NCBI RefSeq assembly: GCF_003336225.1
Contig: NZ_QPID01000008.1
Span: forward strand, 62,001-126,000
Direction of reading: 5' to 3'
Length of the DNA stretch: 64,000 nt
DNA from: Corallincola holothuriorum
GTDB taxonomy: Bacteria > Pseudomonadota > Gammaproteobacteria > Enterobacterales > Neiellaceae
Below, in pieces: positions 10,494-21,470 of the stretch. The notes under the pieces were generated by a model. That model was not told the DNA's origin. It was given only the letters and a program-made list of their open reading frames with translations, and did not search any database. Position numbers and translations under genes: made by a program. Position 1 is the first letter of the stretch, and each line of letters starts with the position of its first letter.

Positions 10494-11018
10494 ATGGATT
10501 ATTTCGAGCTATTTGATCTGCCGCACCGCTTTGACGTCAAATCCGCGCAACTGTCGGAGACGTTTCGTAAGCTTCAGAGTGCCGTACATCCTGATCGTTT
10601 TGGCGCGGCCAGTGAGCAGGATAAACGGATCGCTCTGCAGCGCTCAGCCCATATCAATGACGCCTATCAAACCCTGAAGCACCCGTTGTCTCGGGCTGTT
10701 TATATGCTCTCAACGGCTGGTCATGACCTAAAGTCAGAGCAAAAGAGCTTTTCTGATACTGCATTTTTAATGCAGCAGATGGAGTTTAGAGAGCAGCTTG
10801 ACGATATCAAAGCGAACCAGGATATGGACAGTTTGCTGGCAATGCAGTCAGACGTCGATGCAGAGATAACGCGTTACCTTGCGCGTATCGGTGAGGCGCT
10901 TGATGCCCCAGCTAAAGGGGACTATGCCGATGTCGCTGATGAAGTCAGACGGCTAAAATTCTTCTACAAATTGAACGATGAACTCGCTGAGCTGGAAGAC
11001 GCTCTGATTGATTTTTAA
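10494..11018 (+). CDS. hscB: J-domain co-chaperone HscB
   Basis: Delivers IscU to the Hsp70 HscA and stimulates its ATPase. The N-terminal J domain (residues 1-75) contains the HPD motif in AVHPDRFG near 32-34 and INDAYQTLKHPLSRAVYML. The C-terminal three-helix IscU-binding domain follows. At 174 residues the length is normal (E. coli 171). Confidence 0.96.
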   Translation: MDYFELFDLPHRFDVKSAQLSETFRKLQSAVHPDRFGAASEQDKRIALQRSAHINDAYQTLKHPLSRAVYMLSTAGHDLKSEQKSFSDTAFLMQQMEFREQLDDIKANQDMDSLLAMQSDVDAEITRYLARIGEALDAPAKGDYADVADEVRRLKFFYKLNDELAELEDALIDF

Positions 11019-11041
11019 CTCATCATAAGTAAATTGGATCC

Positions 11042-12922
11042 ATGGCACTACTGCAGATAGCTGAACCAGGCTTAAGCCCTGAACCTCATCAGAAAAAGTT
11101 GGCCGTTGGTATCGATCTTGGTACCACAAACTCTTTGGTTGCGACAGTGCGCAGTGGTCTGGCAGAGCCTCTGCTAGATGAACTAGGCCAAGCCATGTTG
11201 CCTTCGGTTGTTCATTACATGGCCGATAGTATTAATGTCGGTGCAGATGCGTATCGGAACGCCAGTGCTGATCCGGAAAACACCATCGTTTCTGTAAAAC
11301 GCTTTCTTGGGCGTACATTGGACGAAGTGCTTGCCCATTATCCGCATTCTCCCTACCAGTTCGGCAAGACCGAAAATGGCTTAGTCAGCATTGAAACGAC
11401 ACAAGGCATGGTGAACCCTGTTGAAGTGTCGGCTGAAATTCTCAAGCGTCTTAAGTTACGTGCAGTTGATGCGCTAGGCGGCGAGCTCGAAGGCGCAGTG
11501 ATCACCGTGCCAGCCTATTTTGATGATGCGCAACGTCAGGGCACCAAAGATGCGGCCGAGTTGGCCGGGCTAAAAGTGCTTCGTTTACTCAATGAGCCAA
11601 CCGCTGCCAGTATTGCTTATGGATTAGATGTGGGCCAAGAGGGCATTATTGCCGTATATGATCTTGGTGGCGGCACTTTCGATATTTCCATCCTTCGTCT
11701 AAGCCGAGGCGTTTTCGAGGTGCTCGCCACCGCCGGCGACTCGCAATTGGGAGGCGACGATCTCGATCATCTGTTAGCTGAGCATATTAGCCGGCTGGCT
11801 GGGATAACAGATGATCAAACTTCGGCGCGCTTAAAGCGCGAACTGATGCATGTGTGTCGCGACTGTAAAGAGCAGTTAAGTCATGCAGAGAACGCTTCTG
11901 TTACGCTGTCACTTGATGGCGATAAGCAGTGGCAAGGTGAGATCACCCGTACCGAGTTTGAGGCGCTAATCGCACCACTGGTAAAACGAACCATTCAGGT
12001 CAGCCGCCGGGCAATGCGCGATGCGCAAGTGACCACTGATGAGGTTATTGAAGTGGTGATGGTGGGCGGTTCCACCCGCGTGCCTCTGGTTCGTCAGCAG
12101 GTGGGTGATTTCTTTGGTCGCCAACCGCTCACTTCCATTGATCCAGATAAAGTAGTGGCGGTAGGTGCAGCGATACAAGCTGATATCCTTGCAGGCAACA
12201 AACCTGATTCTGATATGTTACTGCTGGACGTTACACCACTGTCTCTTGGACTCGAGACTATGGGCGGACTGGTGGAGAAAGTGATCCCCAGAAATACCAC
12301 CATCCCTGTTGCTCGCGCGCAAGAGTTTACTACGTTTAAAGATGGCCAAACCGCCATGGCTATTCACGTAGTGCAGGGCGAACGTGAACTGGTGAGTGAT
12401 TGCCGTTCATTAGCGCGCTTTGAATTACGTGACTTACCGCCGATGGCCGCTGGCGCCGCACATATTCGCATTACTTTCCAAGTGGATGCCGATGGTTTGT
12501 TATCCGTGACAGCGATGGAAAAGTCTACGGGCAAGAAAGCTTCCATTCAGATAAAACCCTCTTATGGGCTGAGTGATAATGAGATCGCCACGATGATCAA
12601 ATCGTCTATGGAGCATGCAGAGGAAGATATGCAGGCGCGTATGCTGGCGGAGCAACGTGTCGAAGCCAAGCGTGTGGCTGAGTCTTTGCATGCTGCACTA
12701 CTAGCTGACGGCGATGCGCTACTTGCTGAAGGCCAAAAACAGTTGATCATTGAAGGGCTAAATGAACTGTCCCTTAGCGCTGAAGGGAGTTGTCCTGAAG
12801 CAATAAAACGGGCTATTGAGAAAATGGATAGTCTGAGTCAAGATTTTGCTTCCCGCAGAATGGACCAATCGATCCGTAAGGCGCTGACTGGTAAAGCAAT
12901 TGATTCAGTAGATAAGGTTTAA
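11042..12922 (+). CDS. hscA: Hsp70-type chaperone HscA
   Basis: Specialised Hsp70 that uses ATP to release clusters from IscU. The 626 residues comprise an ATPase domain with [14 protein letters not shown] near 23-36, [13 protein letters not shown] near 205 and [14 protein letters not shown] near 340. A substrate-binding domain ([17 protein letters not shown] near 395) recognises the LPPVK motif of IscU. It lies between hscB and fdx, 23 and 4 bases away respectively. Confidence 0.97.
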   Translation: MALLQIAEPGLSPEPHQKKLAVGIDLGTTNSLVATVRSGLAEPLLDELGQAMLPSVVHYMADSINVGADAYRNASADPENTIVSVKRFLGRTLDEVLAHYPHSPYQFGKTENGLVSIETTQGMVNPVEVSAEILKRLKLRAVDALGGELEGAVITVPAYFDDAQRQGTKDAAELAGLKVLRLLNEPTAASIAYGLDVGQEGIIAVYDLGGGTFDISILRLSRGVFEVLATAGDSQLGGDDLDHLLAEHISRLAGITDDQTSARLKRELMHVCRDCKEQLSHAENASVTLSLDGDKQWQGEITRTEFEALIAPLVKRTIQVSRRAMRDAQVTTDEVIEVVMVGGSTRVPLVRQQVGDFFGRQPLTSIDPDKVVAVGAAIQADILAGNKPDSDMLLLDVTPLSLGLETMGGLVEKVIPRNTTIPVARAQEFTTFKDGQTAMAIHVVQGERELVSDCRSLARFELRDLPPMAAGAAHIRITFQVDADGLLSVTAMEKSTGKKASIQIKPSYGLSDNEIATMIKSSMEHAEEDMQARMLAEQRVEAKRVAESLHAALLADGDALLAEGQKQLIIEGLNELSLSAEGSCPEAIKRAIEKMDSLSQDFASRRMDQSIRKALTGKAIDSVDKV

Positions 12923-12926
12923 AGAG

Positions 12927-13265
12927 ATGCCGAAGATTATTTTTCTCCCCCATGAAGAGTTATGTCCGGAGGGGATGGAAGTGGAAGCAGAAGAGGGCGT
13001 AACCGTACTGGATGCTGCGTTACAGAATGGTATCGACATTGAGCACGCCTGCGAAAAATCTTGTGCCTGCACGACTTGCCACGTCATTGTGCGCGAGGGG
13101 TTTGACTCTCTCGAGCCAAGCGACGAGCTGGAAGATGACTTGTTAGACAAAGCGTGGGGGTTGGAGCCTGAGTCTCGTTTAAGCTGTCAGGTAGTGATGG
13201 AAGATGAAGACTTGGTGGTTGAAATACCTAAGTACACGGTAAATATGGTGTCTGAACGCCATTAA
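12927..13265 (+). CDS. fdx: ISC [2Fe-2S] ferredoxin
   Basis: Adrenodoxin-type ferredoxin that supplies electrons for cluster assembly. The 112-residue protein has cluster cysteines in CEKSCACTTCHVIV (near 42-51) and SRLSCQV (near 87). It is strongly acidic, as is usual. The gene starts 4 bases after hscA with its AAAGAG ribosome site overlapping the hscA stop. Confidence 0.97.
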   Translation: MPKIIFLPHEELCPEGMEVEAEEGVTVLDAALQNGIDIEHACEKSCACTTCHVIVREGFDSLEPSDELEDDLLDKAWGLEPESRLSCQVVMEDEDLVVEIPKYTVNMVSERH

Positions 13266-13307
13266 TTTAGTCGTTTATATTTGCGCTAGTTAGCCAAGGT
13301 TGCGAAG

Positions 13308-13508
13308 ATGGGATTAAAGTGGACTGACAGTCTGGATATCGCCATTGAGTTGGTTGAATTGCATCCAGATGTGGATCCAACGCAAGTCAGATTTACCGAG
13401 CTGAGAGAGTGGGTCATTGCGTTGGATGAATTTGATGATGAGCCTGGGCATTGCGGCGAGCGAGTGCTTGAAGCGATCCAGATGGCATGGATTGAAGAAG
13501 CGGACTAG
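13308..13508 (+). CDS. iscX: Fe-S assembly protein IscX
   Basis: Small acidic protein that binds IscS and iron and modulates desulfurase activity. The 66 residues match E. coli IscX in length and pattern: GLKWTDSLDIAIEL, HPDVDPTQVRFTEL, WVIALDEFDDEP, ending AWIEEAD. It is the last gene of the isc operon. pepB, its neighbour in enterics, is absent here. Confidence 0.95.
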   Translation: MGLKWTDSLDIAIELVELHPDVDPTQVRFTELREWVIALDEFDDEPGHCGERVLEAIQMAWIEEAD

Positions 13509-13560
13509 TTAACTTGATTTCATGATGTGAAATAGCGCACCATGATCCGCTTTCGTTCCA

Positions 13561-13589
13561 TTGTCGAGCAGTGCTCTCTCACATATAAT
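13561..13589 (+). promoter_or_regulatory. Predicted promoter of ndk
   Basis: TTGTCG (13561-13566) and a perfect TATAAT (13584-13589) are separated by 17 bases, giving a start near 13596 and a leader of about 50 bases. Confidence 0.6.
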
Positions 13590-13647
13590 CCGCGCGTCAA
13601 AAAAAAGAGCCCACTGACTGGACCACTATAACTTTGGGAAAGCTAAC

Positions 13648-14079
13648 ATGGCATTACAGCGCACTTTTTCTATCGTCAAACCGAACGCAGTCGCAGATAA
13701 CAATATCGGTGCTATCTATCATCGTTTTGAGACCGCGGGTTTAAAAATTATTGCATCAAAGATGCTTCACCTGAGCAAAGAGCAGGCCGAAGGCTTTTAC
13801 GCTGAACATAAAGGGCGTCCTTTTTTCGCTCCATTGGTTGAGTTTATGACCTCTGGTCCGTTGATGGTGCAGGTACTTGAAGGTGAAGACGCGGTATCTC
13901 GTAACCGTGAGATCATGGGCGCAACTAATCCTGCGGATGCATTGGCCGGCACTCTGCGCGCGGACTATGCGACTGAGATGAGAGAGAATGCAGTTCACGG
14001 CTCTGATGCTCCAGAATCAGCGGCGAGAGAAATTGCCTATTTCTTCAGTGATGACGAAATCTGCCCACGCACTCGTTAA
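13648..14079 (+). CDS. ndk: Nucleoside diphosphate kinase
   Basis: Transfers gamma-phosphate between nucleoside tri- and diphosphates, balancing NTP and dNTP pools. The 143-residue protein has [18 protein letters not shown] at the N-terminus, [18 protein letters not shown] near 54, and the catalytic histidine in [17 protein letters not shown] near 117. GGGAAAGCTAAC precedes ATG 13648. Its own promoter and terminator make it monocistronic. Confidence 0.97.
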   Translation: MALQRTFSIVKPNAVADNNIGAIYHRFETAGLKIIASKMLHLSKEQAEGFYAEHKGRPFFAPLVEFMTSGPLMVQVLEGEDAVSRNREIMGATNPADALAGTLRADYATEMRENAVHGSDAPESAAREIAYFFSDDEICPRTR

Positions 14080-14097
14080 TGGATAACGAGGGCTGGC

Positions 14098-14121
14098 AAA
14101 AGGGGGCTTAGGCCCCCTTTT
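14098..14121 (+). terminator. Intrinsic terminator after ndk
   Basis: AAAAGGGGGC and GCCCCCTTTT form a 10-bp stem around TTAG, 18 bases beyond the ndk stop. Its stem core resembles the terminator after secF. Confidence 0.9.
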
Positions 14122-14268
14122 CATTTGTTAGTAGTAAAAAGCGGCTAAAAAACGTACAATGCGCGGCCGCGTTAGATGTCATCAGTGCTGAGCACCGACG
14201 GCGATAAGTTTTTTGAGTTAATGCGTAGGGCGTGAGCTGTTCAACCTACGTATCTATTGAGGCAAAGC

Positions 14269-15396
14269 ATGAGCAACCAAGCTAACAAGATAAACCTACT
14301 GGATCTGGACCGAGATGCACTGCGTGAGTTTTTCGCCGAATTGGGTGAGAAGCCGTTTCGTGCCGATCAGGTGATGAAGTGGATTTATCACTATGGCATG
14401 GAAGATTTTTCGCAAATGACCAACCTCAATAAGGTATTGCGCCAAAAACTGACTGAGCGCGCAGAAGTGCGGGCACCTGTCATCAGCCAAGAGCAACGCA
14501 GTAGTGATGGCACCATCAAATGGGCGATGACGGTCAGCGGTGGGCAGGAAGTGGAAGCGGTTTATATTCCTGAAGAAGATCGCGCAACCTTATGTGTCTC
14601 TTCACAAGTTGGTTGTGCCCTTGAATGTACGTTTTGTTCAACGGCTCAACAAGGTTTTAACCGTAACCTAAAAGTGTCGGAAATCATTGGCCAGGTGTGG
14701 CGCGCAACCCAGGTGATTGGTTTTATGGGCTCTGGTGGTAACCGTGCTATTACCAATGTCGTGATGATGGGAATGGGTGAGCCACTACTCAACGTTAACA
14801 ACGTGGTACCCGCCATGAAGCTAATGATGGAAGATTTTGGTTTTGGTATCTCCAAACGCCGTGTGACGTTAAGTACCTCGGGTGTGGTACCTGCATTGGA
14901 TCAATTGGCTGAGAAGATTGACGTAGCACTGGCTATTTCACTGCATGCGCCAACGGATGAGTTGCGTAATGAGCTGGTACCGATTAACAAAAAATATAAT
15001 ATCGAGACCTTTTTGCAATCGGTACGTAACTACGTCAACAGTTGTAATGCTAACCGCGGCAAGGTGACGGTTGAGTATGTGATGCTGGATCATGTCAATG
15101 ACAGCACCGATCAGGCGCATGAGTTGGCGGAGTGTCTTAAAGACACACCAAGTAAAATTAATCTGATCCCATGGAATCCGTTCCCAGGTGCTCCTTACGG
15201 ACGTTCCAGCAACTCTAGGATTGATCGTTTTTCTAAGGTGTTGATGGAAAAGGGGTTTACCGTGATTGTGCGGAAAACTCGTGGCGATGATATTGATGCA
15301 GCTTGCGGGCAATTAGCGGGAGATGTGATCGACCGCACGAAGCGAACCCTTAAAAAGCGGATGCAAGGTGAATCAATTTCAGTAACAATGGCTTAG
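14269..15396 (+). CDS. rlmN: Dual-specificity rRNA/tRNA adenine-C2 methyltransferase RlmN
   Basis: Radical-SAM enzyme that methylates C2 of A2503 in 23S rRNA and A37 in some tRNAs. ATG 14269 (375 residues) is preferred over the in-frame TTG at 14257 because TTGAGGC lies 6 bases upstream. The 4Fe-4S motif is [18 protein letters not shown] near residue 110-127. The C-terminal catalytic cysteine lies in [13 protein letters not shown] near 345. A 9-bp leader hairpin with a 15-base loop (14221-14253) sits just before the ribosome site. Confidence 0.96.
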   Translation: MSNQANKINLLDLDRDALREFFAELGEKPFRADQVMKWIYHYGMEDFSQMTNLNKVLRQKLTERAEVRAPVISQEQRSSDGTIKWAMTVSGGQEVEAVYIPEEDRATLCVSSQVGCALECTFCSTAQQGFNRNLKVSEIIGQVWRATQVIGFMGSGGNRAITNVVMMGMGEPLLNVNNVVPAMKLMMEDFGFGISKRRVTLSTSGVVPALDQLAEKIDVALAISLHAPTDELRNELVPINKKYNIETFLQSVRNYVNSCNANRGKVTVEYVMLDHVNDSTDQAHELAECLKDTPSKINLIPWNPFPGAPYGRSSNSRIDRFSKVLMEKGFTVIVRKTRGDDIDAACGQLAGDVIDRTKRTLKKRMQGESISVTMA

Positions 15397-15427
15397 CCTC
15401 CTTCAGTCACCCTATATCGATACAATT

Positions 15428-16207
15428 ATGCTATTTCGTGTTATCGCTTTGCTTATCAGTCTCGCAGCCCTAACGGGTTGCGTGACCGAAACTGTCTACC
15501 CAGATCGGGATAATCCTACCGAACCTTCTGATGTTAATAATGTATCCGCTTCTCAAGCACGCGTAGCGTTGGGTTTGCGATATATGAAAGATGGTGACTA
15601 TTCCCAAGCTAAGTTTAATCTGGTCAAGGCATTGGAACACTCTCCTAATAATGTCGAGGCCAATTACGCTATGGCGTACTACTACCAGGTAGTTAAAGAG
15701 ACTGACCGTGCAGAGGAGTATTACCAACGCTCTATTCGTATCGCGCCAGGTGACGGTGATGTAAGAAACACCTACGGTGTGTTTTTGTGTGATTTGAAGC
15801 GTTTCGATGAAGCTAACGAACAGTTCATGGAGGCGGTTGCCTCACCAAGCTATTTTAAAGTGGCTGACAGCTATGAAAATGCTGCTCTGTGCGCGCGTCA
15901 GAATAAGAATGATGCGCTAGCTGCGGAATATTTCGAGAAAGCCCTTACTCACAACCCTAACCGACCTAAATCGTTGCTCGGTCTGGCAGAGCTTCGTTAT
16001 GCGGAGAATGATCTCAAATCGAGTGAGCTGCTGTTAGATAAGTATATTAACCGCTATAGCTACAGTGCCCGAAGTGCCTATTTGGGGGTGCTGTTGTCCC
16101 ATGCTAAGGGTGATGTGGTTGCGGAGAAAAAATATGGCGGTATCCTAACCGCTAAATTTCCTGCTACTGAGCAAGCGAAAAAGTACGTGTTGAGAGAGTA
16201 CCGATGA
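15428..16207 (+). CDS. pilW: Type IV pilus biogenesis/stability lipoprotein PilW (PilF)
   Basis: Outer-membrane lipoprotein pilotin that in Pseudomonas promotes PilQ secretin assembly. The signal peptide ends in a lipobox, AALTGC, with the lipidated Cys near residue 18. Tandem TPR units fill residues 40-250 (ALGLRYMKDGDYSQAKFNL, VEANYAMAYYYQ, NTYGVFLCDLKRFDEANEQF). No strong ribosome site is seen before ATG 15428. The stop codon overlaps the rodZ start by four bases (ATGA). In organisms without type IV pili this position still carries the gene, so pili are not proven by it. Confidence 0.9.
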   Translation: MLFRVIALLISLAALTGCVTETVYPDRDNPTEPSDVNNVSASQARVALGLRYMKDGDYSQAKFNLVKALEHSPNNVEANYAMAYYYQVVKETDRAEEYYQRSIRIAPGDGDVRNTYGVFLCDLKRFDEANEQFMEAVASPSYFKVADSYENAALCARQNKNDALAAEYFEKALTHNPNRPKSLLGLAELRYAENDLKSSELLLDKYINRYSYSARSAYLGVLLSHAKGDVVAEKKYGGILTAKFPATEQAKKYVLREYR

Positions 16208-17079
16208 CAGACGAGCTGGTCGATGACATTGAAGTAGTCAGCCCGGGACAATTGCTGCGCGAAGCCCGTGAAAAAATGGGGTGGACTACTCAGGAAGTCG
16301 CTAATCGCCTAAACCTGCGCGCCGCAGTGGTGACCGCATTAGAGGCCGATAGTTACGACGATAGCATTGGCACCACCTTTATTCGTGGTTACCTGCGTAC
16401 CTATGCCAAGTTACTTGGCGTTTCAGATGAACTCATTATGGCTAGCTATGAGCATCTAGGTGCTGCACAGATCCAGTATGCGGAGATGCAAAGCTTTAGC
16501 CGTCGCACCAAGCGTGAAGCCAGTGATAACCGTTTGATGATGCTGACCTACGGTATTGGCGTTGCCTTATTGGTGTTAAGTGTGATCTGGTATGTGCAGG
16601 AGAATGAGACACAGACGGATCCCATTGCAACGGCACTGGAACAAACTGCGGATGACAGCGGCGAAATAGTTGCTGACGAGCCAGTAGTATCTGTGGAAGT
16701 TAGCGAACCCGTGCGTGAGCTCGCGCCGCCAGCAATTGATACTGCGCCAGTGGAAGCCTCTCCGGCGGTGGTTGACGATCCAATGCCGGCTGATGAGCCT
16801 GTGGTTGAACCCGATTTAGAAGTGAGTGCCGTTGGCACCGCACTGACGTTGATCTTCAGAGATGATTGCTGGGTCAGTATCGAAGATGCTACTGGAGAGC
16901 GCTTAGCGTTTGGCATCAAACGTAAAGATTATGAAATGACCTTGGATGGCCGACCTCCTTATCAAGTTGTGTTAGGTGCGCCTGAGGTTGTAGATATCGA
17001 CTTTGGTGGCCAACCATTCACCAAGCCAAAATTTAAGCCGGGGCAAAGAGCCCGCTTTACCATCCCTTCTCAAGAGTAA
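16204..17079 (+). CDS. rodZ: Cytoskeletal membrane protein RodZ
   Basis: Bitopic protein that links MreB to the elongation complex. The N-terminal helix-turn-helix (residues 12-80; [35 protein letters not shown]) is cytoplasmic and contacts MreB in known homologues. A membrane span ([20 protein letters not shown], about 113-132) is followed by an acidic Pro/Val-rich linker. The periplasmic domain is about 215-290 ([18 protein letters not shown]). Length is 291 residues. It overlaps pilW by four bases and precedes ispG by five, as in E. coli. Confidence 0.93.
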   Translation: MTDELVDDIEVVSPGQLLREAREKMGWTTQEVANRLNLRAAVVTALEADSYDDSIGTTFIRGYLRTYAKLLGVSDELIMASYEHLGAAQIQYAEMQSFSRRTKREASDNRLMMLTYGIGVALLVLSVIWYVQENETQTDPIATALEQTADDSGEIVADEPVVSVEVSEPVRELAPPAIDTAPVEASPAVVDDPMPADEPVVEPDLEVSAVGTALTLIFRDDCWVSIEDATGERLAFGIKRKDYEMTLDGRPPYQVVLGAPEVVDIDFGGQPFTKPKFKPGQRARFTIPSQE

Positions 17080-17084
17080 ATTCT

Positions 17085-18203
17085 ATGTTTAGCGAATCGC
17101 CTATTAGCCGCCGCCCGTCGAAGCGGATCATGGTAGGTAATGTGCCTATCGGTGATGGCGCGCCTATCGCTGTGCAGTCGATGACAAATACTGACACCTT
17201 GGATGTTGAGGCCACGGTGGCGCAGATCGAACGTTTGCAGAACGCAGGTGCTGATATTGTGCGCGTTTCTGTGCCGACGATGGATACTGCTGAAGCTTTT
17301 AAGCTGATTCGCCAGCGGGTCAGTTTGCCTCTGGTTGCGGATATCCATTTTGATTATCGTATTGCCCTGAAAGTGGCCGAATATGGCGTCGATTGCCTAC
17401 GGATTAACCCTGGGAATATCGGTAAGGAAGATCGTATTCGTGCTGTGGTTGATGCCGCAAGCTACAACAATATTCCCATTCGTATCGGCGTAAATGGTGG
17501 CTCTTTGGAGCGCGATATTCAGGAGAAATACGGCGAGCCAACGCCTGAAGCCTTGCTTGAGTCAGCCATGCGCCACGTTGATATTCTCGATCGCTTAAAC
17601 TTTGATCAGTTCAAAGTGAGCGTAAAGGCGTCCGATGTGTTTTTGGCTGTGGGCGCATACCGTCTGTTGGCAAAGCAGATTGAGCAGCCACTTCATCTTG
17701 GTATTACCGAAGCGGGCGGGGCACGTGCTGGTAGCGTTAAATCCGCGGTTGGCTTAGGCATGCTGTTAGCTGAGGGAATTGGTGATACGCTGCGGGTGTC
17801 GCTAGCGGCAGATCCGGTGGAAGAGATTAAAGTTGGTTTTGATATTCTCAAGTCGCTGCGTTTACGCTCTCGTGGTATTAATTTTATTGCCTGTCCTACC
17901 TGTTCACGGCAAGAGTTTGATGTGATTGGTACCGTCAATGCGTTGGAAGAGCGGTTGGAAGATATTGTGACCCCGCTCGATGTGTCGATTATTGGTTGCG
18001 TGGTGAATGGTCCCGGAGAGGCCTTGGTGTCTGATATGGGAGTGACCGGCGCCAATCGTATGAGTGGTTTCTATGAGGATGGGGTGCGTCAGAAAGAACG
18101 CTTTGACAACACCAACCTGATTGATCAATTGGAAGCCAAAATCAGGGCGAAAGTGGCGAAAGCTGACCCTGAAAATCAAATTGAAATCCGTTCTATCGAC
18201 TGA
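17085..18203 (+). CDS. ispG: 4-hydroxy-3-methylbut-2-enyl diphosphate synthase (flavodoxin)
   Basis: Fe-S enzyme of the non-mevalonate isoprenoid pathway, converting methylerythritol cyclodiphosphate to HMBPP. The 372-residue protein starts with [20 protein letters not shown] and contains RINPGNIG near 105. The cluster cysteines are in [11 protein letters not shown] (near 270) and [10 protein letters not shown] (near 305). It is another consumer of clusters from the isc operon in this window. Confidence 0.97.
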   Translation: MFSESPISRRPSKRIMVGNVPIGDGAPIAVQSMTNTDTLDVEATVAQIERLQNAGADIVRVSVPTMDTAEAFKLIRQRVSLPLVADIHFDYRIALKVAEYGVDCLRINPGNIGKEDRIRAVVDAASYNNIPIRIGVNGGSLERDIQEKYGEPTPEALLESAMRHVDILDRLNFDQFKVSVKASDVFLAVGAYRLLAKQIEQPLHLGITEAGGARAGSVKSAVGLGMLLAEGIGDTLRVSLAADPVEEIKVGFDILKSLRLRSRGINFIACPTCSRQEFDVIGTVNALEERLEDIVTPLDVSIIGCVVNGPGEALVSDMGVTGANRMSGFYEDGVRQKERFDNTNLIDQLEAKIRAKVAKADPENQIEIRSID

Positions 18204-18225
18204 TTCCGCTGAATCGAGAGTAAAC

Positions 18226-18254
18226 AACGGCCTGATCACCTCTCAGGCCGTTTT
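18226..18254 (+). terminator. Intrinsic terminator after ispG
   Basis: AACGGCCTGA and TCAGGCCGTT form a 10-bp stem with a 7-base loop, followed by TT. The T-run overlaps the -35 of the next promoter. Confidence 0.8.
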
Positions 18255-18280
18255 ACGTTTCCTTGCAAACTCCCTATAAT
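18252..18280 (+). promoter_or_regulatory. Predicted promoter of hisS
   Basis: TTTACG (18252-18257), a 17-base spacer, and a perfect TATAAT (18275-18280). The predicted start near 18287 leaves a leader of about 33 bases. Confidence 0.6.
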
Positions 18281-18319
18281 GCGCCCTCTTAATTGTATTC
18301 TGGAGTAGGGAACCCCTTC

Positions 18320-19594
18320 GTGGCTAAGCAGATCCAAGCGATTCGGGGCATGAACGACTGCCTCCCTGCAGATACCCCCGCCTGGCAACAGGTTGAAGCG
18401 AAAATCCGTCAGGTTGTCGCTAGTTTTGGGTACAGCGAAATTCGTTTTCCTATCGTTGAAAGCACCGACCTGTTTAAACGGGGTATAGGTGAAGTTACTG
18501 ATATCGTTGAAAAAGAGATGTATACCTTTGACGATAGAAATGGCGATAGTTTAACCCTCCGCCCGGAAGGGACGGCCGTCTGTGTGCGTGCGGGTAATCA
18601 AGCCGGCCTGTTATATAACCAAGAGCAACGCCTCTGGTATATGGGGCCAATGTATCGTCATGAGCGGCCGCAAAAGGGTCGTTATCGTCAGTTTCATCAG
18701 TTTGGTATTGAAGCGTTCGGCATTTCAGACGCCGATATTGATGCCGAGGTGATCGCTTTATCGGCTGAACTTTGGCGTGTCTTTGGTATCGAAGACCAGG
18801 TTGAATTACAACTCAACTCTTTAGGTTCGAATGAAGCCCGGGCAGATTACCGTTCCGCGTTGACCGAGTTTCTCGTGGCCCATGAAACTGCGTTAGATGA
18901 AGATAGCCGTCGCCGGATGCACAGTAATCCGCTACGCGTACTCGATTCCAAAAATCCTGAGGTGCAAGCTGTTTTAGCCGATGCTCCAAGATTACATGAC
19001 TATCTCGATGAAGAATCGAAGCAGCATTTGAGTAAACTGTGTGAGCTACTCGACGCTATCGGGATCCGCTATCAACTCAATGATCGACTCGTGCGTGGCT
19101 TAGATTACTATAACCGCACTGTTTTTGAGTGGGTCACCGATAGTCTGGGAGCGCAAGGTACTGTGCTTGCCGGTGGTCGTTACGATGGCCTCGTTGAACA
19201 ACTGGGTGGTAAAGCAACACCGGCAGTTGGCTTCGCCATGGGTATCGAGCGTTTGGTGCTCATGTTGCAGTCGCTAGGCAAGCTCGAAGGTCTTCGTCCG
19301 GCGGTTGATGCCTACATGGTATTAGCCAACGATGACGCAGCAAAAGCGGGCGTCCAGGTTGCTCAACGTCTACGCCAGCAGTTACCGGATCTGCGTCTGA
19401 TGATGCATTGCGGTGGCGGTAAGTTTCAAAAGCAGTTAAAGCGTGCTGATAAGGTTGGGGCCCAGGTGGCACTGATCTTGGGGCAAGATGAATTAGAAAA
19501 CCAAACAATCACGGTAAAGTGGCTGCGTCAGGATGTGCCGCAGCAAACCGTGGCTCTGTCACAGGTGGTTAACCTGTTGAACGATTTGAATTAA
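18320..19594 (+). CDS. hisS: Histidyl-tRNA synthetase
   Basis: Class II synthetase charging tRNA-His. GTG 18320, behind GGAGTAGGG, gives [16 protein letters not shown] and 424 residues, as in E. coli. The longer frame from 18293 would place the start at the predicted transcription start and is rejected. Motif 2 is [19 protein letters not shown] near residue 113. The histidine-A motif is [13 protein letters not shown] near 259, and motif 3 is [13 protein letters not shown] near 307. The C-terminal anticodon domain is intact. Confidence 0.97.
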   Translation: MAKQIQAIRGMNDCLPADTPAWQQVEAKIRQVVASFGYSEIRFPIVESTDLFKRGIGEVTDIVEKEMYTFDDRNGDSLTLRPEGTAVCVRAGNQAGLLYNQEQRLWYMGPMYRHERPQKGRYRQFHQFGIEAFGISDADIDAEVIALSAELWRVFGIEDQVELQLNSLGSNEARADYRSALTEFLVAHETALDEDSRRRMHSNPLRVLDSKNPEVQAVLADAPRLHDYLDEESKQHLSKLCELLDAIGIRYQLNDRLVRGLDYYNRTVFEWVTDSLGAQGTVLAGGRYDGLVEQLGGKATPAVGFAMGIERLVLMLQSLGKLEGLRPAVDAYMVLANDDAAKAGVQVAQRLRQQLPDLRLMMHCGGGKFQKQLKRADKVGAQVALILGQDELENQTITVKWLRQDVPQQTVALSQVVNLLNDLN

Positions 19595-19608
19595 GGAAGG
19601 GTATAGCA

Positions 19609-20250
19609 GTGGAAATGTACGACACCGAAGAGCAGCAGGTCGAGGCGATCAAAAGATGGTGGCAGGAAAATGGCAACTTTGTCATTGTTGGTATCATTGT
19701 CGGCTTAGCAGTCGTGTTCGGTTGGCGCTTCTATCAAGACAACGAGCTTTCTAACAAAGAAGCTGCGTCCAGCAGTTATCAAGCGCTCCAGACCAGTATT
19801 GATGCCAAAGGCTACGGCGCCGCTGCTGAGCTACAGGCTTATATCGACAGTAATAAGGGTAGCAACTACAGCTTCATGGCCGCATTGCAGCTTGCCAAGC
19901 TGGCAGTTGATGGCGATAAGTTTGCTGAGGCTGAGGCGCAACTGAGTTATGTGATCTCTGCTGCGGCTGCGAACAATCCATTACTCCCCGTTGCCGTTTT
20001 GCGTCTGGCTCGCCTACAAGTTACCCAAGCTAAGTACGACGAAGCTTTGGCTACTTTGACTGCGACCACTTTGGATGTTGCGTTCACTGCCACTGTTGAA
20101 GAGCTGAAAGGCGATATCTACGTTGCACAGAACGTTACAGAAAAGGCGCGCATTGCTTATCAGGCCGCCATCGATAATGGTGGTTTGGAAAATAACGCTG
20201 TTTTACAAACTAAGATTAACCAGCTGTCAGTGATTGAAGCTGCACAGTAG
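19609..20250 (+). CDS. yfgM: Inner-membrane chaperone-like protein YfgM
   Basis: Ancillary SecYEG translocon protein that binds PpiD and acts on periplasmic folding in E. coli. The GTG start at 19609 follows AAGGAAGG and gives MEMYDTEEQQVEAIKRWW. One membrane span (FVIVGIIVGLAVVFGWRFY, about 24-42) is followed by a periplasmic TPR-like helical domain to residue 213. Neighbours hisS and bamB are the conserved context. Confidence 0.92.
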   Translation: MEMYDTEEQQVEAIKRWWQENGNFVIVGIIVGLAVVFGWRFYQDNELSNKEAASSSYQALQTSIDAKGYGAAAELQAYIDSNKGSNYSFMAALQLAKLAVDGDKFAEAEAQLSYVISAAAANNPLLPVAVLRLARLQVTQAKYDEALATLTATTLDVAFTATVEELKGDIYVAQNVTEKARIAYQAAIDNGGLENNAVLQTKINQLSVIEAAQ

Positions 20251-20258
20251 GGGGCTGG

Positions 20259-21446
20259 ATGCGTCACTTGAGCAAAGCGCTGTTGTTTGCTGTCAGTTTG
20301 GTAGCCGTCTCTGGTTGCTCACTTTTTGGCGATGATGATGAAATTAAGATCGCAGAACTGCCAGATATTGAGATGCAGTTTGAAGCGGATGTCATCTGGG
20401 ATTACCAAGTGGGCGATGGGGTCGGTGAATACTATTCACGACTGCGTCCTGCGGTTGCCTACGGTAAGCTATTTGCCGCTAGTCGCTTTGGTGACGTGGT
20501 AGCGATTGACTTAGAATCTGGTTATGAGGTTTGGCAGCAGGATGTTACCAAACGCAAGCCAGGGTGGCTGTTCGATGAACGCATCAATGCGATGATTTCA
20601 GGTGGCCTGACAGTTCGTTATAAACAGCTGTTTTTCGGTACTGAGAAAGGTCGAGTGATCTCCCTTGATGCGGAGACCGGTGAGGTGCTTTGGGACGTAG
20701 AGGTTGATGCTGAAGTATTGGCTCCGCCGACAGTCGATCAGAGTGTTGTGGTGGTTAATACCGGCAGTGGTAAGTTGTTTGGTCTGGATTCTGTCAGTGG
20801 CAAGCAGCTTTGGAGCTATCAGCAGGAGCTACCTTCACTTACCTTACGCGGTGTTAGCTCTGTTGCGGCTGCCCAGGGCGGTATTATTCTCGGTAAGGCC
20901 AACGGGAAAGTGGCTGCGTTATCTATCACCAACGGTATTGAGTATTGGGAGCAAGAGGCTGCGCCGCCGAAAAGTGGTAGCGATCTCGATCGTATTGTCG
21001 ACGTTGATGCTGATCCTGTGATTTTAGCGGGAACGATTTATGCCGTTGCCTATAACGGCTACCTGCAAGCGTTGGATATACGCAGTGGCCGCGCCTTATG
21101 GCAACGAGAGTATTCTTCTTATCGTGGCTTTAGTATTGATGGCTTTAATCTTTATCTAAGTGACTTCCAAGGTCATATTTATGCGATTGATCGCCGTACG
21201 GGATTGGAGTTGTGGAGTAATCGCGATTTAGAGAACCGTGGAGTGACTGAACCGGTTCCTTTTGGTGATTATGTGGTTGTCGGTGATTTTGAAAGTTATC
21301 TGCACTGGCTTGACCCAAAAAGCGGCGCGTTAGTGTCGCGCATTGAAGTTGGAGACGATGGGCTCTACTCCTCTGCGGTGGTCGATGGTGATACGCTTTA
21401 TGTGCAGTCGCGAGACGGTACGGTGAGTGCGGTAAAAATGCCCTAA
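20259..21446 (+). CDS. bamB: Outer-membrane assembly lipoprotein BamB
   Basis: Lipoprotein of the BAM complex that inserts beta-barrel proteins. The signal peptide ends in the lipobox VSGC, with the lipidated Cys near residue 20. The rest is an eight-bladed PQQ-like propeller with repeats such as VVAIDLESGYEVWQQ, VISLDAETGEVLWDV and IYAIDRRTGLELWSN. Length is 395 residues (E. coli 392). The start is 8 bases after yfgM, behind AGGGGG. Confidence 0.95.
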   Translation: MRHLSKALLFAVSLVAVSGCSLFGDDDEIKIAELPDIEMQFEADVIWDYQVGDGVGEYYSRLRPAVAYGKLFAASRFGDVVAIDLESGYEVWQQDVTKRKPGWLFDERINAMISGGLTVRYKQLFFGTEKGRVISLDAETGEVLWDVEVDAEVLAPPTVDQSVVVVNTGSGKLFGLDSVSGKQLWSYQQELPSLTLRGVSSVAAAQGGIILGKANGKVAALSITNGIEYWEQEAAPPKSGSDLDRIVDVDADPVILAGTIYAVAYNGYLQALDIRSGRALWQREYSSYRGFSIDGFNLYLSDFQGHIYAIDRRTGLELWSNRDLENRGVTEPVPFGDYVVVGDFESYLHWLDPKSGALVSRIEVGDDGLYSSAVVDGDTLYVQSRDGTVSAVKMP

Positions 21447-21470
21447 ACTGGGTGTGTACTCGCGCTCCAG